Assembly: GCA_963728985.1 (NCBI GenBank)
Contig: CAVSME010000003.1
Location: forward strand, 1,116,001-1,180,000
Source: DASXAI01 sp963728985
Lineage (GTDB): Bacteria > Actinomycetota > Acidimicrobiia > Acidimicrobiales > Ilumatobacteraceae
Direction: 5' to 3'
Length of the DNA stretch: 64,000 nt
Part shown: positions 24,445-32,165 of the stretch, piece by piece
How the letters are laid out: each line of letters begins with the position of its first letter
How positions within the stretch are numbered: the first letter of the stretch is position 1
Position numbers and translations under genes: made by a program
The notes under the pieces: generated by a model
What the model was told of the DNA's origin: nothing
Database searches by the model: none
Seen by the model: the letters and a program-made list of their open reading frames with translations, nothing else

Positions 24445-25766
24445 AGGTCGAGCCAGCACTGCGTCGTGAGCCGGAGCGACTCCACGTCGATGCGCTCGTC
24501 GTTGCCGTGGAACCGGCTCGAGAAGTCCTCGTAGGTGACAGCGGGGGACAGGAGCCCGAAGCCGTAGGCCACGCTGCCGGCGTCCCGGAAGAACGTGGCA
24601 TCGGTGCCGCCGGCGGTGATGCGCGGCAGCAGCGTCGCTTCCGGGCGCACCTTGGCCACGAGTGCCTCGATGGCGTGCCACAGCGGCGTGTCGGTCGGGC
24701 TCTGCGTGCTGGGGCGGTCGTGGAGGGGCTCGACGACCACATCGGCGGCCAGCGGGCCGAGGGCGTCGGCCAGCATCGCATCGACGTCGGCGCCGGTCTG
24801 TCCCGGCAGGATGCGGATGTCGACGTCGAGCAGGACCTCGTCCGGGATGACGTTGGTCTTGGTGCCGCCGTGCACCACGTCGGGCGAGAAGGTCGTGTGC
24901 GTGCAGGCGTGGGCGTACTTGGCCGTGCGGGTGTCGGCGATCGACTCGCACGCCTCCCACGCCCGGGCCGGGTCGACCAGCGCGGCGCGGGTCTCGGCGT
25001 CGAGATCGAGCGAGGCGGCGTAGGCCCGCCACACGTCGTTGATCTCGGTGGCCGGTCGGTAGGTGGCGACGCGGCGCACGACCTCGGCCGCCTTCACGAG
25101 GGCGTTGTCGGCGCCGAAGGGCATCGATCCGTGTGCCGGGGTGCCCCGCACCCGCAACCGCCGCCACGCCGCGCCCTTCTCGCCGACGGTCACCACGACC
25201 TTGGACCCTGCCGGCCCGTCCACCGTCCAGCCCCCCGACTCGGTGATCACGTAGTCGGCACCTACGGCATCGAGCTCGTGGCGCACCAGCCAGTCGGCGC
25301 CGTGCTCGCCGCCGGCTTCCTCGTCGGCCACGCCGAGGTAGACGAACGTGCCGCGCGGCCGCCAGCCGCCCCGGGCGAGGTGCTTGGTGGCCACCGCCAT
25401 CGATGCCGTGAGGTTGAGCATGTCGATGGCACCTCGGCCCCAGATCTCGCCGTCGACCAGCTCGCCGCCGAACGGATCGCGCCGCCAGCCGGCGGGCGAC
25501 ACGGGCACGACGTCGGTGTGGCCCATCAGCAGGAGGGTGGGCGCCGACGGATCAGTGCCTTCGATCCGGGCCACCACCGAACGGCGGCCGGGCGTGGGCT
25601 CGAAGGACTCGACGTCGAGCCCCGCGCCCTCCAGGTAGGTCTGGAGCACGTCGGCCGAGCGCACCTCCTGGCCCGACGCCGCCGTCCCGTCGTTCACGCA
25701 GGCGTTGCGGATCATCGTCTGGAGCAGCTCGACGGTCTCGCCCGTCGCCGTGTCCATCGTGCTCAT
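24423..25766 (-). CDS. M20 family metallopeptidase inserted in the hem operon
   Basis: The 447-aa protein has the M20 dizinc signatures: MGHTDVVPV (His and catalytic Asp), GRGAIDMLNLTA, VADEEAGGEHG (Glu pair) and a C-terminal FHGNDERIDVESL. The dimerisation domain with GTPAHGSMPFGADNA lies between. ATG at 25766 overlaps the hemC stop (ATGA), and hemD overlaps its end, so it is part of the haem operon by layout. Substrates of the family are peptides or N-acyl amino acids, and a direct haem-pathway role is not known. Confidence 0.88.
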   Translation of the reverse strand: MSTMDTATGETVELLQTMIRNACVNDGTAASGQEVRSADVLQTYLEGAGLDVESFEPTPGRRSVVARIEGTDPSAPTLLLMGHTDVVPVSPAGWRRDPFGGELVDGEIWGRGAIDMLNLTASMAVATKHLARGGWRPRGTFVYLGVADEEAGGEHGADWLVRHELDAVGADYVITESGGWTVDGPAGSKVVVTVGEKGAAWRRLRVRGTPAHGSMPFGADNALVKAAEVVRRVATYRPATEINDVWRAYAASLDLDAETRAALVDPARAWEACESIADTRTAKYAHACTHTTFSPDVVHGGTKTNVIPDEVLLDVDIRILPGQTGADVDAMLADALGPLAADVVVEPLHDRPSTQSPTDTPLWHAIEALVAKVRPEATLLPRITAGGTDATFFRDAGSVAYGFGLLSPAVTYEDFSSRFHGNDERIDVESLRLTTQCWLDLCPTFLG

Positions 25767-26644
25767 GCGAGCCCCGCGGCAGCGGCCGCCTCGCGGGCGG
25801 TGGCCTCGACCCAGGCGTGGTCGCCGGCGCCACCGTGGCGGCGGTCGCGCCAGACGCCGGCCGGCCCGGCGAGGAAGGAGTGGAGGACGAGCTGGCCGTC
25901 GTGGTCGAGGTGGGCGTGGGCGCCGACCGGCAGCTCGCAGCCTCCGCCGAGGGTGGCCAGGAAGGCCCGCTCCAGCGCCACGAAGCTGCGGTCGATGGAT
26001 GACTCCACCTTCGCCAGCCGGTCGCGCAGCGCGTCGTCGCCCTCCCGGCACTCGACCGCGAGGGCGCCCTGGCCGACCTGCGGCACCATCTGCTCGACGT
26101 TCAGGACCTCGGCGGCCTGATCGCTGCGCCCGAGCCGCTGGAGGGCGGCCTGTGCGACCACGACGGCCCCGCCGTCGGGCACCTTGGTCAGCCGGGTGTC
26201 GATGTTGCCCCGCAGATCGTCGAACACGAGGTCCGGGCGGAGGGCGGCGAGCTGGGCCCGGCGCCGCACCGCGCCCGTGGCCACGTGCGCACCCGGGGCC
26301 AGCTCGGCCAGCGTCTTGCCGACCAGCGCGTCACGGGCGTCGCCGCGGGGAGGCACCGCCGCCAGCACGAGGCCGGCGGGTGGTGGTCCGGACGGCAGAT
26401 CCTTGGCGGAGTGGACGGCGACGTCGGCCCGCCCGTCGAGCACGGCCTGCTGCACCTCCTTGACGAACACGCCCTGACCGCCGATGGCGTGCAGCGGCAC
26501 GTCGGTGCGCACATCGCCCGTCGTCTCGACGAGCACCAGCTCGACATCCAGGCGCGGATCGGCCGCCCGGAGGAGCTCGGCCACGTGCCGGGTCTGCCAC
26601 TGCGCCAGCGCGCTCCCCCTCGTGGCGAGCCGCAGCGCGCTCAC
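25763..26644 (-). CDS. hemC: Porphobilinogen deaminase (hydroxymethylbilane synthase)
   Basis: HemC polymerises four porphobilinogens on a dipyrromethane cofactor. The 293-aa protein has ATRGSALAQWQT at the start, VHSAKDLPS with the catalytic Asp, and the cofactor cysteine C236 in GGGCELPVGAHA. The GTG start at 26644 overlaps the hemA stop (GTGA). An Ala/Gly-rich C-terminus follows the conserved core. Its place between hemA and hemD is typical. Confidence 0.95.
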   Translation of the reverse strand: MSALRLATRGSALAQWQTRHVAELLRAADPRLDVELVLVETTGDVRTDVPLHAIGGQGVFVKEVQQAVLDGRADVAVHSAKDLPSGPPPAGLVLAAVPPRGDARDALVGKTLAELAPGAHVATGAVRRRAQLAALRPDLVFDDLRGNIDTRLTKVPDGGAVVVAQAALQRLGRSDQAAEVLNVEQMVPQVGQGALAVECREGDDALRDRLAKVESSIDRSFVALERAFLATLGGGCELPVGAHAHLDHDGQLVLHSFLAGPAGVWRDRRHGGAGDHAWVEATAREAAAAAGLA

Positions 26645-27894
26645 GTCAGATCGAACAGGTCGCGCACGGCCTCGGCGTTGCGCTCGCCCTTCGGCGTGCC
26701 GGCGTCGCGCTTGAGGCTGGCCGTCGGCTCGTGCACCAGCTTGGCGACGATGGCTCGGGTCAGCGCGTCCACCGTGGCCCGCTGGCGCTCGTCGAGGCCG
26801 GCCAGCTTGCCGTTGAAGCGCTGCAGCTCGGCCTGGCGGATGGTGTCGGCGTGCTCGTGGAGCTGGGCCACGAGGGGCGCCGCCTGGCGGGCGGCGATCT
26901 CCTCGGCGTAGCGGCCGACCTCTTCGGCGACGATGTGGCCCACCTTGGCCGCCTCGGCAGCACGCTCGGCCACGCCACGGGCGGCCCAGTCCCGGAGGTC
27001 GTCGAGGTCGAGCAGCGTCACGCCGGGTACGAGGGCGACGGCGGCGTCGACGTCGCGCGGCACGGCCACGTCGACCACCAGCAAAGGCCGGCCGGCGATG
27101 GCCCGTTCCACCATGTCCGCGTCGATGAGGACCGAGCCGGAGCCGGTCGAGGTGAGCAGGACGTCGACCTCGGCGAGAGCGGCGCCCAGCCCCGAGAACG
27201 GCAGGGCCCGGCCGCCGACGCGCTCGGCCAGGTCGACGGCGCGCTCGTAGGTGCGGTTCACCACCACGACCTCGCCGAGGCCGGTGCGCCTGAGGGCGGC
27301 GACGATGCCCTCGCCCATCTCGCCCGCCCCCACCACGAGCACCTTGGCGCCGGCCAGGGGACCGAAGCGCTCGGTGGCCATCTCGACGGCGGCGTAGGAC
27401 ACCGACGCGGTGGAGCGGGCGATGCCGGTCTCCGTCCGGGCCCGCTTGCCGGTCTCCAGGGAGTGGCGGAACAGGTGGTTCAGGCTGCTGCGAGCAGTGC
27501 CTTCCTGCTGGGCCACCGACCACGCGCTGCGCACCTGCCCGAGGATCTCGTGCTCGCCGACCACGGCCGACTCCAGCCCGGCCGCCACCGAGAACAGGTG
27601 AGCCACCGCGGCGACGTCGTGCTGGCTGTAGAGGTGGGGCTGCAGGTCCTCAGGCGCCAGGTGGGCGAGGTCGCACAGGAAGTCGCGGATGTCGGCGAAT
27701 GCCGGGTGGAAGCGCTCGGCGACGGCGTAGACCTCGGTGCGGTTGCACGTCGACAGCAGCACCACTTCGTTGATGTTGGGCCGGCTGACGAGGTCGTGCA
27801 GGGCCTTGGGCAGCGCCTCGGCCGTCACCGTGGTGCGCTCGAGCAATTCGAGCGGCACCGTGCGGTGGTTCAGACCGATGACGACGATGGACAA
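26641..27894 (-). CDS. hemA: Glutamyl-tRNA reductase
   Basis: HemA reduces glutamyl-tRNA to glutamate-1-semialdehyde, the substrate of HemL. The 417-aa protein begins SIVVIGLNHRTVPLELLER, has the catalytic nucleophile C50 in LLSTCNRTEVY, an NADPH-binding GAGEMGEGIV and the helical dimerisation domain at the C-terminus. The start is TTG at 27894 with GAGGAG upstream. The gene follows rex by 63 bp, the classical actinobacterial order rex-hemA-hemC. Confidence 0.95.
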   Translation of the reverse strand: MSIVVIGLNHRTVPLELLERTTVTAEALPKALHDLVSRPNINEVVLLSTCNRTEVYAVAERFHPAFADIRDFLCDLAHLAPEDLQPHLYSQHDVAAVAHLFSVAAGLESAVVGEHEILGQVRSAWSVAQQEGTARSSLNHLFRHSLETGKRARTETGIARSTASVSYAAVEMATERFGPLAGAKVLVVGAGEMGEGIVAALRRTGLGEVVVVNRTYERAVDLAERVGGRALPFSGLGAALAEVDVLLTSTGSGSVLIDADMVERAIAGRPLLVVDVAVPRDVDAAVALVPGVTLLDLDDLRDWAARGVAERAAEAAKVGHIVAEEVGRYAEEIAARQAAPLVAQLHEHADTIRQAELQRFNGKLAGLDERQRATVDALTRAIVAKLVHEPTASLKRDAGTPKGERNAEAVRDLFDLT

Positions 27895-27912
27895 CGCCTG
27901 CTCCTCACGACC

Positions 27913-27940
27913 CTGGTGGGCACCAGTACGGTCCAGACTA
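27913..27940 (-). promoter_or_regulatory. Candidate hemA promoter and adjoining palindrome
   Basis: On the minus strand, TAGTCT at 27940-27935 could serve as a -10 element, followed within 8-10 bases by the 14-bp palindrome CTGGTG-gg-CACCAG (27913-27926). The palindrome falls at the predicted start of transcription or in the short leader, where a repressor or RNA hairpin could act. No -35 box is convincing, so hemA may equally be read from the rex promoter. Confidence 0.4.
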
Positions 27941-27957
27941 GGCGCCGGTTCGGGGCG

Positions 27958-28647
27958 TCAGGCACTCGCAACGTCCTCGGTGTCGAGCGCCACAGGGGTC
28001 ATGCCGGCCGCGGCGCGGCGCTGCTGGTAGAAGCTCAGGATCTGCATCTCGACGGCGAGGTCGACCTTGCGCAGCGAGACGCCCCGCGGCACGGTCAGCA
28101 CGACCGGGGCGAAGTTCAAGATGGAGGTCACGCCGGCCCGCACGAGACGGTCGGCCGCCTCCTGGGCGGCCCCCGGGGGCGTGGCGATCACGCCGATCGT
28201 GCCCCCCTTGGCCGGCACGATGTCGGGGAGGTCGTCGAGGTGGCGCACGAGGTGGCCCGACACCTGCGTGCCGACCTTGGCGGGATCGATGTCGACCAGG
28301 GCGGCCATGGGGAAGCCCCGCTCGCCGAACCCGCCGTAGTTGGCCAGGGCCTGACCGAGGTTGCCGGCGCCCACGATGATGACGGGCCAGTCGCGGGTCA
28401 GGCCGAGCTCCCGGCTCATCTGGTACAGCAGGTACTCCACGTCGTAGCCCACGCCGCGAGTGCCGTAGCTACCGAGGTAGGACAGGTCCTTGCGCACCTT
28501 GGCGGCGTTCACGCCGGCCAGCTCGGCCAGCCGCTCCGACGACACGTTCGGGATGTGGTCGTTGGCCAGCTCGTACAGGATGCGCAGGTACACCGGCAGG
28601 CGAGTCACGGTGGCCTCGGGGATCCTGCGACGGGCACGTTCGACCAT
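27958..28647 (-). CDS. rex: Redox-sensing transcriptional repressor Rex
   Basis: Rex senses the NADH/NAD ratio and represses respiratory and haem genes when NADH is low. The 229-aa product has the winged helix with VSSERLAELAGVNAAKVRKDLSYLGSYG and the Rossmann fold VIIVGAGNLGQALANY, followed by the domain-swap helix near the C-terminus. I chose ATG 28647; GTG nine bases upstream is possible. Its co-location with hemACD fits control of haem supply by redox state. Confidence 0.94.
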   Translation of the reverse strand: MVERARRRIPEATVTRLPVYLRILYELANDHIPNVSSERLAELAGVNAAKVRKDLSYLGSYGTRGVGYDVEYLLYQMSRELGLTRDWPVIIVGAGNLGQALANYGGFGERGFPMAALVDIDPAKVGTQVSGHLVRHLDDLPDIVPAKGGTIGVIATPPGAAQEAADRLVRAGVTSILNFAPVVLTVPRGVSLRKVDLAVEMQILSFYQQRRAAAGMTPVALDTEDVASA

Positions 28648-28731
28648 GCGACGCACCAGCCTAGTTCCGTACGTGCACGAGTTCACAAAAGGCCCGACGG
28701 CGCCTAACTTCGACGTCGTGCCGGAGGCGCG
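28648..28731. promoter_or_regulatory. rex promoter with a TTGTGAA half-site
   Basis: In this divergent gap the minus strand carries TTGTGAAC at about 28688-28681 and TAGGCT (28663-28658) 10 bp before the rex start. TTGTGAA is one half of the Rex operator consensus (TTGTGAA-n4-6-TTCACAA). The second half is not recognisable, so autoregulation is only suggested. The half-site overlaps the -35 position. Confidence 0.4.
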
Positions 28732-29580
28732 GTGACCAAGGAGACGGCCCTCGCGGCGGCCGCGACCCTGGTCGCAGCGGCGTTCACGCTGTCCACGCTC
28801 GACCGCTGGATCGCCAACCGCCGCCGCCACGAGGCGGCCTGGACGCTGTCGCTGGCGATGTTCACGATCGCCTCGGCCAGCCTGTGGGTGGCCGCCGTGG
28901 CCGGCTGGACGGAGCCCACGTTCCGGGTCTTCTACCTCTTCGGGGCCATCCTGAACGTGCCGTGGCTGGCCCTCGGCACGGTCGAGCTCCTGGGCGGGCG
29001 GCGCTGGGGGCGCCCGTGCGCCGCCGGCGTGGCCCTGCTGTCGGCGTTCGCCGCCGGGGTCATGGCGGTGACGCCGTTCGTGGGCCCGATCGTGGCTGAC
29101 GAGCTGCCCGAGGGATCAGACGTCTTCGGTCCGCTGCCTCGCATCCTGGCGGCGGTGTGCTCGGGCGGGGCGGCGCTCGTCATCGTGGGCGGCGCGCTCT
29201 GGTCGGCGTGGCGGGCGATACGGGGGCGGCGTCGCGCCGCGGCCGGCTGGGCGGCAGCGCCGGGGCGGCTGGCGCTCGGCAACGTGCTGATCGCGGGGGG
29301 AACGCTGGTGCTGTCGGCCAGCGGCACGCTGAACGCCCGGCTCGGCGCCGAGACCGCGTTCGCCGTCACCCTCGCCATCGGCGTGACCGTGCTGTTCGTG
29401 GGCTTCCTGGTGGCCACCTCGGCCTCCCCCGCCCGAACTGACGCGCACGGACCCGATATGCGTGGCACATCGCGCACGGGTTCGGTGCAGGAGCTTCAGC
29501 GCAGGACGCGGCGCAACACCTTGCCGCCGAGGCCCTTGGGCAGCTCGTCGACGACGAGCACCGAGGTCGGGCACTTGTAG
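28732..29580 (+). CDS. Multi-pass membrane protein, function unknown
   Basis: The 282-aa protein shows about seven hydrophobic segments (roughly residues 4-23, 37-57, 65-85, 95-117, 135-158, 177-200 and 207-228) and no catalytic motif. GTG at 28732 opens the frame. After the last helix the sequence becomes low-complexity and overlaps the 3' end of the acyl-CoA ligase by 85 bp on the other strand, so the last 35-50 residues are probably unselected. No family was recognised. Confidence 0.7.
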   Translation: MTKETALAAAATLVAAAFTLSTLDRWIANRRRHEAAWTLSLAMFTIASASLWVAAVAGWTEPTFRVFYLFGAILNVPWLALGTVELLGGRRWGRPCAAGVALLSAFAAGVMAVTPFVGPIVADELPEGSDVFGPLPRILAAVCSGGAALVIVGGALWSAWRAIRGRRRAAAGWAAAPGRLALGNVLIAGGTLVLSASGTLNARLGAETAFAVTLAIGVTVLFVGFLVATSASPARTDAHGPDMRGTSRTGSVQELQRRTRRNTLPPRPLGSSSTTSTEVGHL

Positions 29581-30908
29581 CGAGCGAGGTGCTGGCGGCA
29601 CCAGGCGGCGACGGCGTCGTCGGAAACCCGGTCGGCTCCGTCCACCGTGGGCACGACGTAGGCCCGCACCGCCTCGCCGGTCGTCGGGTCGGCCACGCCG
29701 ACGACGGCCGCTTCGGCCACGCCGGGCGCCTCGGCCAGCACCTGCTCGACCTCGGCCGGGAACACGTTGAAGCCCGACACGATGATCAGGTCCTTGGCCC
29801 GGTCGACGATGTACAGGTAGCCGTCGTCGTCGGTGACGGCCACGTCGCCGGTGCGCAGCCAGCCGTCGGCCGTCAGCACCCGGGCGGTGGCCTCGGGATC
29901 GGCCCAGTAGCCGGCGAAGACGTTGGCCCCCCGCACCCAGATCTCGCCGGGGTCACCGTCGAGCACGTCGGCGCCGTCGTCGTCGACGAGACGCACCTCC
30001 ACGCCGTCGAGGGCCTGGCCCACCGACCCGCGGCGGGGCTCGATGCCGACGGAGGTGGTGACGACGGGCGACGCCTCCGTGAGGCCGTAGCCCTCCCGCA
30101 CCACCAGGCCGAGGCGGTCCTCGACGACGGCGGCCACGTCCTCGGGCAGCTTGGCCGCGCCCGACAGGGCCTGGCGCACCGAAGCGAAGGCCGCCGGCGT
30201 GGCCTCGGGCAGTTGGGACCACGCCACCCACATCGGCGGGGCGCCCAGCACGATGGTGATGCGGGCGGCGGTGATGAGCTCCATCGTGCCGACAGGGTCG
30301 AACCGAGGGACCAGGACCAGGCGGGCACCGGCGTTCAGCGTGGCGTCCAGCGCGACGCCGAAGCCGTAGACGTGGAACAGCGGCAGGACGCCCAGGACGA
30401 TGTCGTCGGGACCGAGGCGATCGGGGTTGGCCGACATCTGGGCGACGTTGGCGCTGAGCGAGCCGTGCGTGAGCATGGCCGCCCGTGGCGCGCCGGCGGT
30501 GCCGCTGGTGAAGCACAGCACGGCCACGTCGCCGGGATCGACGTCGACGAGGGGCGCTTCGGGGTGGCCGGGAGCGAGCAGCTCGTCGATCTCGCCAGCC
30601 GAGGTCGACAGCACCTCGGTCACACCGACGGCCAGCCGCTCCCGCTCCAACTCGGCCGCCGGGCTCTGGGGGTTGAGCGGCACCACGATGGCGCCCAGGC
30701 CCAGGACGGCGAGGAAGGCCTCGACCAGCTCGATGCCGTTGGGGCCCACGACCGCCACCCGGTCGCCCCGGCGGACGCCGCGTGCGGCCAGGGCGCCGCG
30801 CAGCAGGCCCAGGCGCCGGCGCAGCTCGCCGTAGGTGACGGCGCGGTCCCGCTCGACGAGCGCCACCCGATCGGCCGGGTGGGAGTCGACCATGGCAGCC
30901 AGGTTCAT
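29496..30908 (-). CDS. AMP-dependent acyl-CoA synthetase/ligase
   Basis: The 470-aa enzyme has the ANL-superfamily motifs: FTSGTAGAPRAAMLTHGS (P-loop-like A3), GYGLTEASPVV (A5), GWLRTGDVAV (A7), VDRAKDLIIVSGFNVFPAEVE (A8) and the catalytic lysine in LPKGLGGKVLRR. It activates a carboxylate, probably a fatty acid, to its CoA thioester. ATG at 30908 shares a base with the stop of a 28-aa membrane peptide. It ends in a convergent overlap with the preceding membrane protein gene. Confidence 0.9.
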   Translation of the reverse strand: MNLAAMVDSHPADRVALVERDRAVTYGELRRRLGLLRGALAARGVRRGDRVAVVGPNGIELVEAFLAVLGLGAIVVPLNPQSPAAELERERLAVGVTEVLSTSAGEIDELLAPGHPEAPLVDVDPGDVAVLCFTSGTAGAPRAAMLTHGSLSANVAQMSANPDRLGPDDIVLGVLPLFHVYGFGVALDATLNAGARLVLVPRFDPVGTMELITAARITIVLGAPPMWVAWSQLPEATPAAFASVRQALSGAAKLPEDVAAVVEDRLGLVVREGYGLTEASPVVTTSVGIEPRRGSVGQALDGVEVRLVDDDGADVLDGDPGEIWVRGANVFAGYWADPEATARVLTADGWLRTGDVAVTDDDGYLYIVDRAKDLIIVSGFNVFPAEVEQVLAEAPGVAEAAVVGVADPTTGEAVRAYVVPTVDGADRVSDDAVAAWCRQHLARYKCPTSVLVVDELPKGLGGKVLRRVLR

Positions 30909-30994
30909 CAGAGGCTCAACACGAGCTGCACGACGCCGGCGATCAAGATGGCGGCGAGCAGGAGGACCAGGGCGAGCGTCGTGGCTGGGCGCAT
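30908..30994 (-). CDS. 28-aa single-helix membrane peptide
   Basis: This short frame encodes MRPATTLALVLLLAAILIAG followed by VVQLVLSL, almost entirely one membrane helix. Its TGA overlaps the ligase ATG (TGATG), and its ATG lies 11 bp after the stop of the SAM-hydrolase gene, so it sits in an operon with coupled translation at one end. No clear ribosome-binding site was found. The exact spacing and hydrophobicity argue for a real gene, but no homologue could be checked. Confidence 0.5.
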   Translation of the reverse strand: MRPATTLALVLLLAAILIAGVVQLVLSL

Positions 30995-31005
30995 CGGCGC
31001 GCAGG

Positions 31006-31866
31006 CTACCGGCGGGGCGTGAACGACACCCGAGCGGCGGGGGGCCGCTCGTCGTCGTCGGGGACGGGCTCCACGATGACCGGGTCACCGGGACCGAGGC
31101 CGAGCTCGTCGGCCGCCGACCGCCGGTCGAGGCACACCGCCAGCAGACCGTAGGAATCGACGACGAGGCCGATCTGGCCCGGGCCGAGCGTGCCGTACGC
31201 GCCGACCACGACGGCGCTGCGGTGGGTCTCGCCGAGGCGCAGGCGGACCCGGTCGCCCCAGCCGTCGATGTCGTCGGCCCCCAGGTTGAGCTGGGCGTTG
31301 CCGAAGCGATCGACCCAGAGCACCTCGGCGGCGAGGCCGAGGCCGTCGGGCCGGGAGAGCGGCACGATGCCGGGCAGCAGCGTCGCCGGGTCGACGGCCT
31401 CCCCGAGCTCGGCCAGGTCGACACCGTTGCAGAGGTGGGCGGCGGCAGGGCCGAAGACGTCACGGCCGGCGAACGTGGCGCCGGGCGCCTCGAGCTGGTA
31501 GTCGCGGTTGGAGAGCACCACGGTCCGCCCGGCGCCGCCGGCCATCGCCACGCCGGGAGCGAGGATCCCGTTGTCGGGGCCGATCAGCACGCCCTCGCCG
31601 TCGCCGACCTCGACCGCCACGGCCCGCCGCTCCGTGCCGACGCCCGGGTCGACGATGGCCAGCACCACCCCGCTCGGCAGGTACTGGACGGAGCGGGCCA
31701 GCGTCAGGGAGGCGCCCCGGACGTCGTAGGGCGTGATGTCGTGGGTGAGGTCGACCACCGTGACGTGACGGGCGATCTCCCTGATCACCGACTTGACGAC
31801 GCCCACGAACTCGTCGCGCAGCCCGAAGTCGGACAGGAACGTCACGGTGTCGTAGCGCGGCGCCAC
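31006..31866 (-). CDS. SAM hydrolase / SAM-dependent halogenase family protein (DUF62)
   Basis: The 286-aa protein matches the DUF62 family, whose members split S-adenosylmethionine to adenosine and methionine with hydroxide. Visible signatures are FLSDFGLRDEFVGVVKSVI, VVDLTHDITPYDVRG, VVDPGVGTERRA, GPDNGIL and FAGRDVFGPAAAHL. The GTG start at 31866 is preceded by TACCGT with a 7-bp spacer, suggesting a leaderless transcript of its own. Downstream come the 28-aa membrane peptide and the acyl-CoA ligase. Confidence 0.88.
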   Translation of the reverse strand: MAPRYDTVTFLSDFGLRDEFVGVVKSVIREIARHVTVVDLTHDITPYDVRGASLTLARSVQYLPSGVVLAIVDPGVGTERRAVAVEVGDGEGVLIGPDNGILAPGVAMAGGAGRTVVLSNRDYQLEAPGATFAGRDVFGPAAAHLCNGVDLAELGEAVDPATLLPGIVPLSRPDGLGLAAEVLWVDRFGNAQLNLGADDIDGWGDRVRLRLGETHRSAVVVGAYGTLGPGQIGLVVDSYGLLAVCLDRRSAADELGLGPGDPVIVEPVPDDDERPPAARVSFTPRR

Positions 31867-31918
31867 GGAGCCGACGGTAGCGGTGACAGGTCGTTGCGGC
31901 GTCGACCGGGGAGACGAA

Positions 31919-31955
31919 CAGGGCTGGTGCCGACCCCCCGACGGCACCAGCCCTG
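31919..31955 (-). terminator. Strong hairpin, probable terminator of the candidate RNA
   Basis: A perfect 14-bp stem (31919-31932 with 31942-31955) encloses a 9-base C-rich loop. There is no run of T after it on the minus strand, which is common for high-GC actinobacterial terminators. Its place just before the -10-like box of the SAM-hydrolase gene fits an end of the upstream transcript, although an attenuator is possible. Confidence 0.55.
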
Positions 31956-32095
31956 CCGGCGCGGCCCTGACGGGCGCGTCTGCAGCCGGCTCATGTGAAC
32001 CAGCCTGTTGAAGGCCACCACCCCGGACCCGTCGCCGATGTGGCACGGATCTGGGAGCGGCACCCGAGCGGACCAACCCTGACTCCGCTAGCGGC
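31919..32095 (-). ncRNA. Candidate structured noncoding RNA between proC and the SAM-hydrolase gene
   Basis: This non-coding stretch of about 180 bases on the minus strand holds several hairpins: GGTTC-acat-GAGCC near 32001-31988 and a final perfect 14-bp stem (31955-31919). A 5' segment, CAGGGTTGGT (32081-32072), can pair with the 3' arm ACCAGCCCTG through one wobble, closing the RNA end to end or competing with the last hairpin. An AT-rich stretch with TTGACT and TACTGT lies just upstream (32110-32095). The next gene has its own promoter-like box, so this looks like a separate transcript. The RNA class is unknown. Confidence 0.4.
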
Positions 32096-32165
32096 TGACA
32101 GTAAGTCAAATCCCAGGCATGAGAAAAGCGTCACTTCGATTACGAACCGAAAATCCGGTCTCAGG

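Noticed and set aside
28680..28700. Full Rex operator upstream of rex
   Set aside because: Only the TTGTGAA half is present; the second half is not recognisable, so it is listed only as a half-site.
31919..32095. Assignment of the candidate RNA as 6S, RNase P, tmRNA or SRP RNA
   Set aside because: Size and closed ends recall 6S, but none of the conserved elements of RNase P, tmRNA or SRP RNA were found and 6S has no reliable sequence signature to read by eye.
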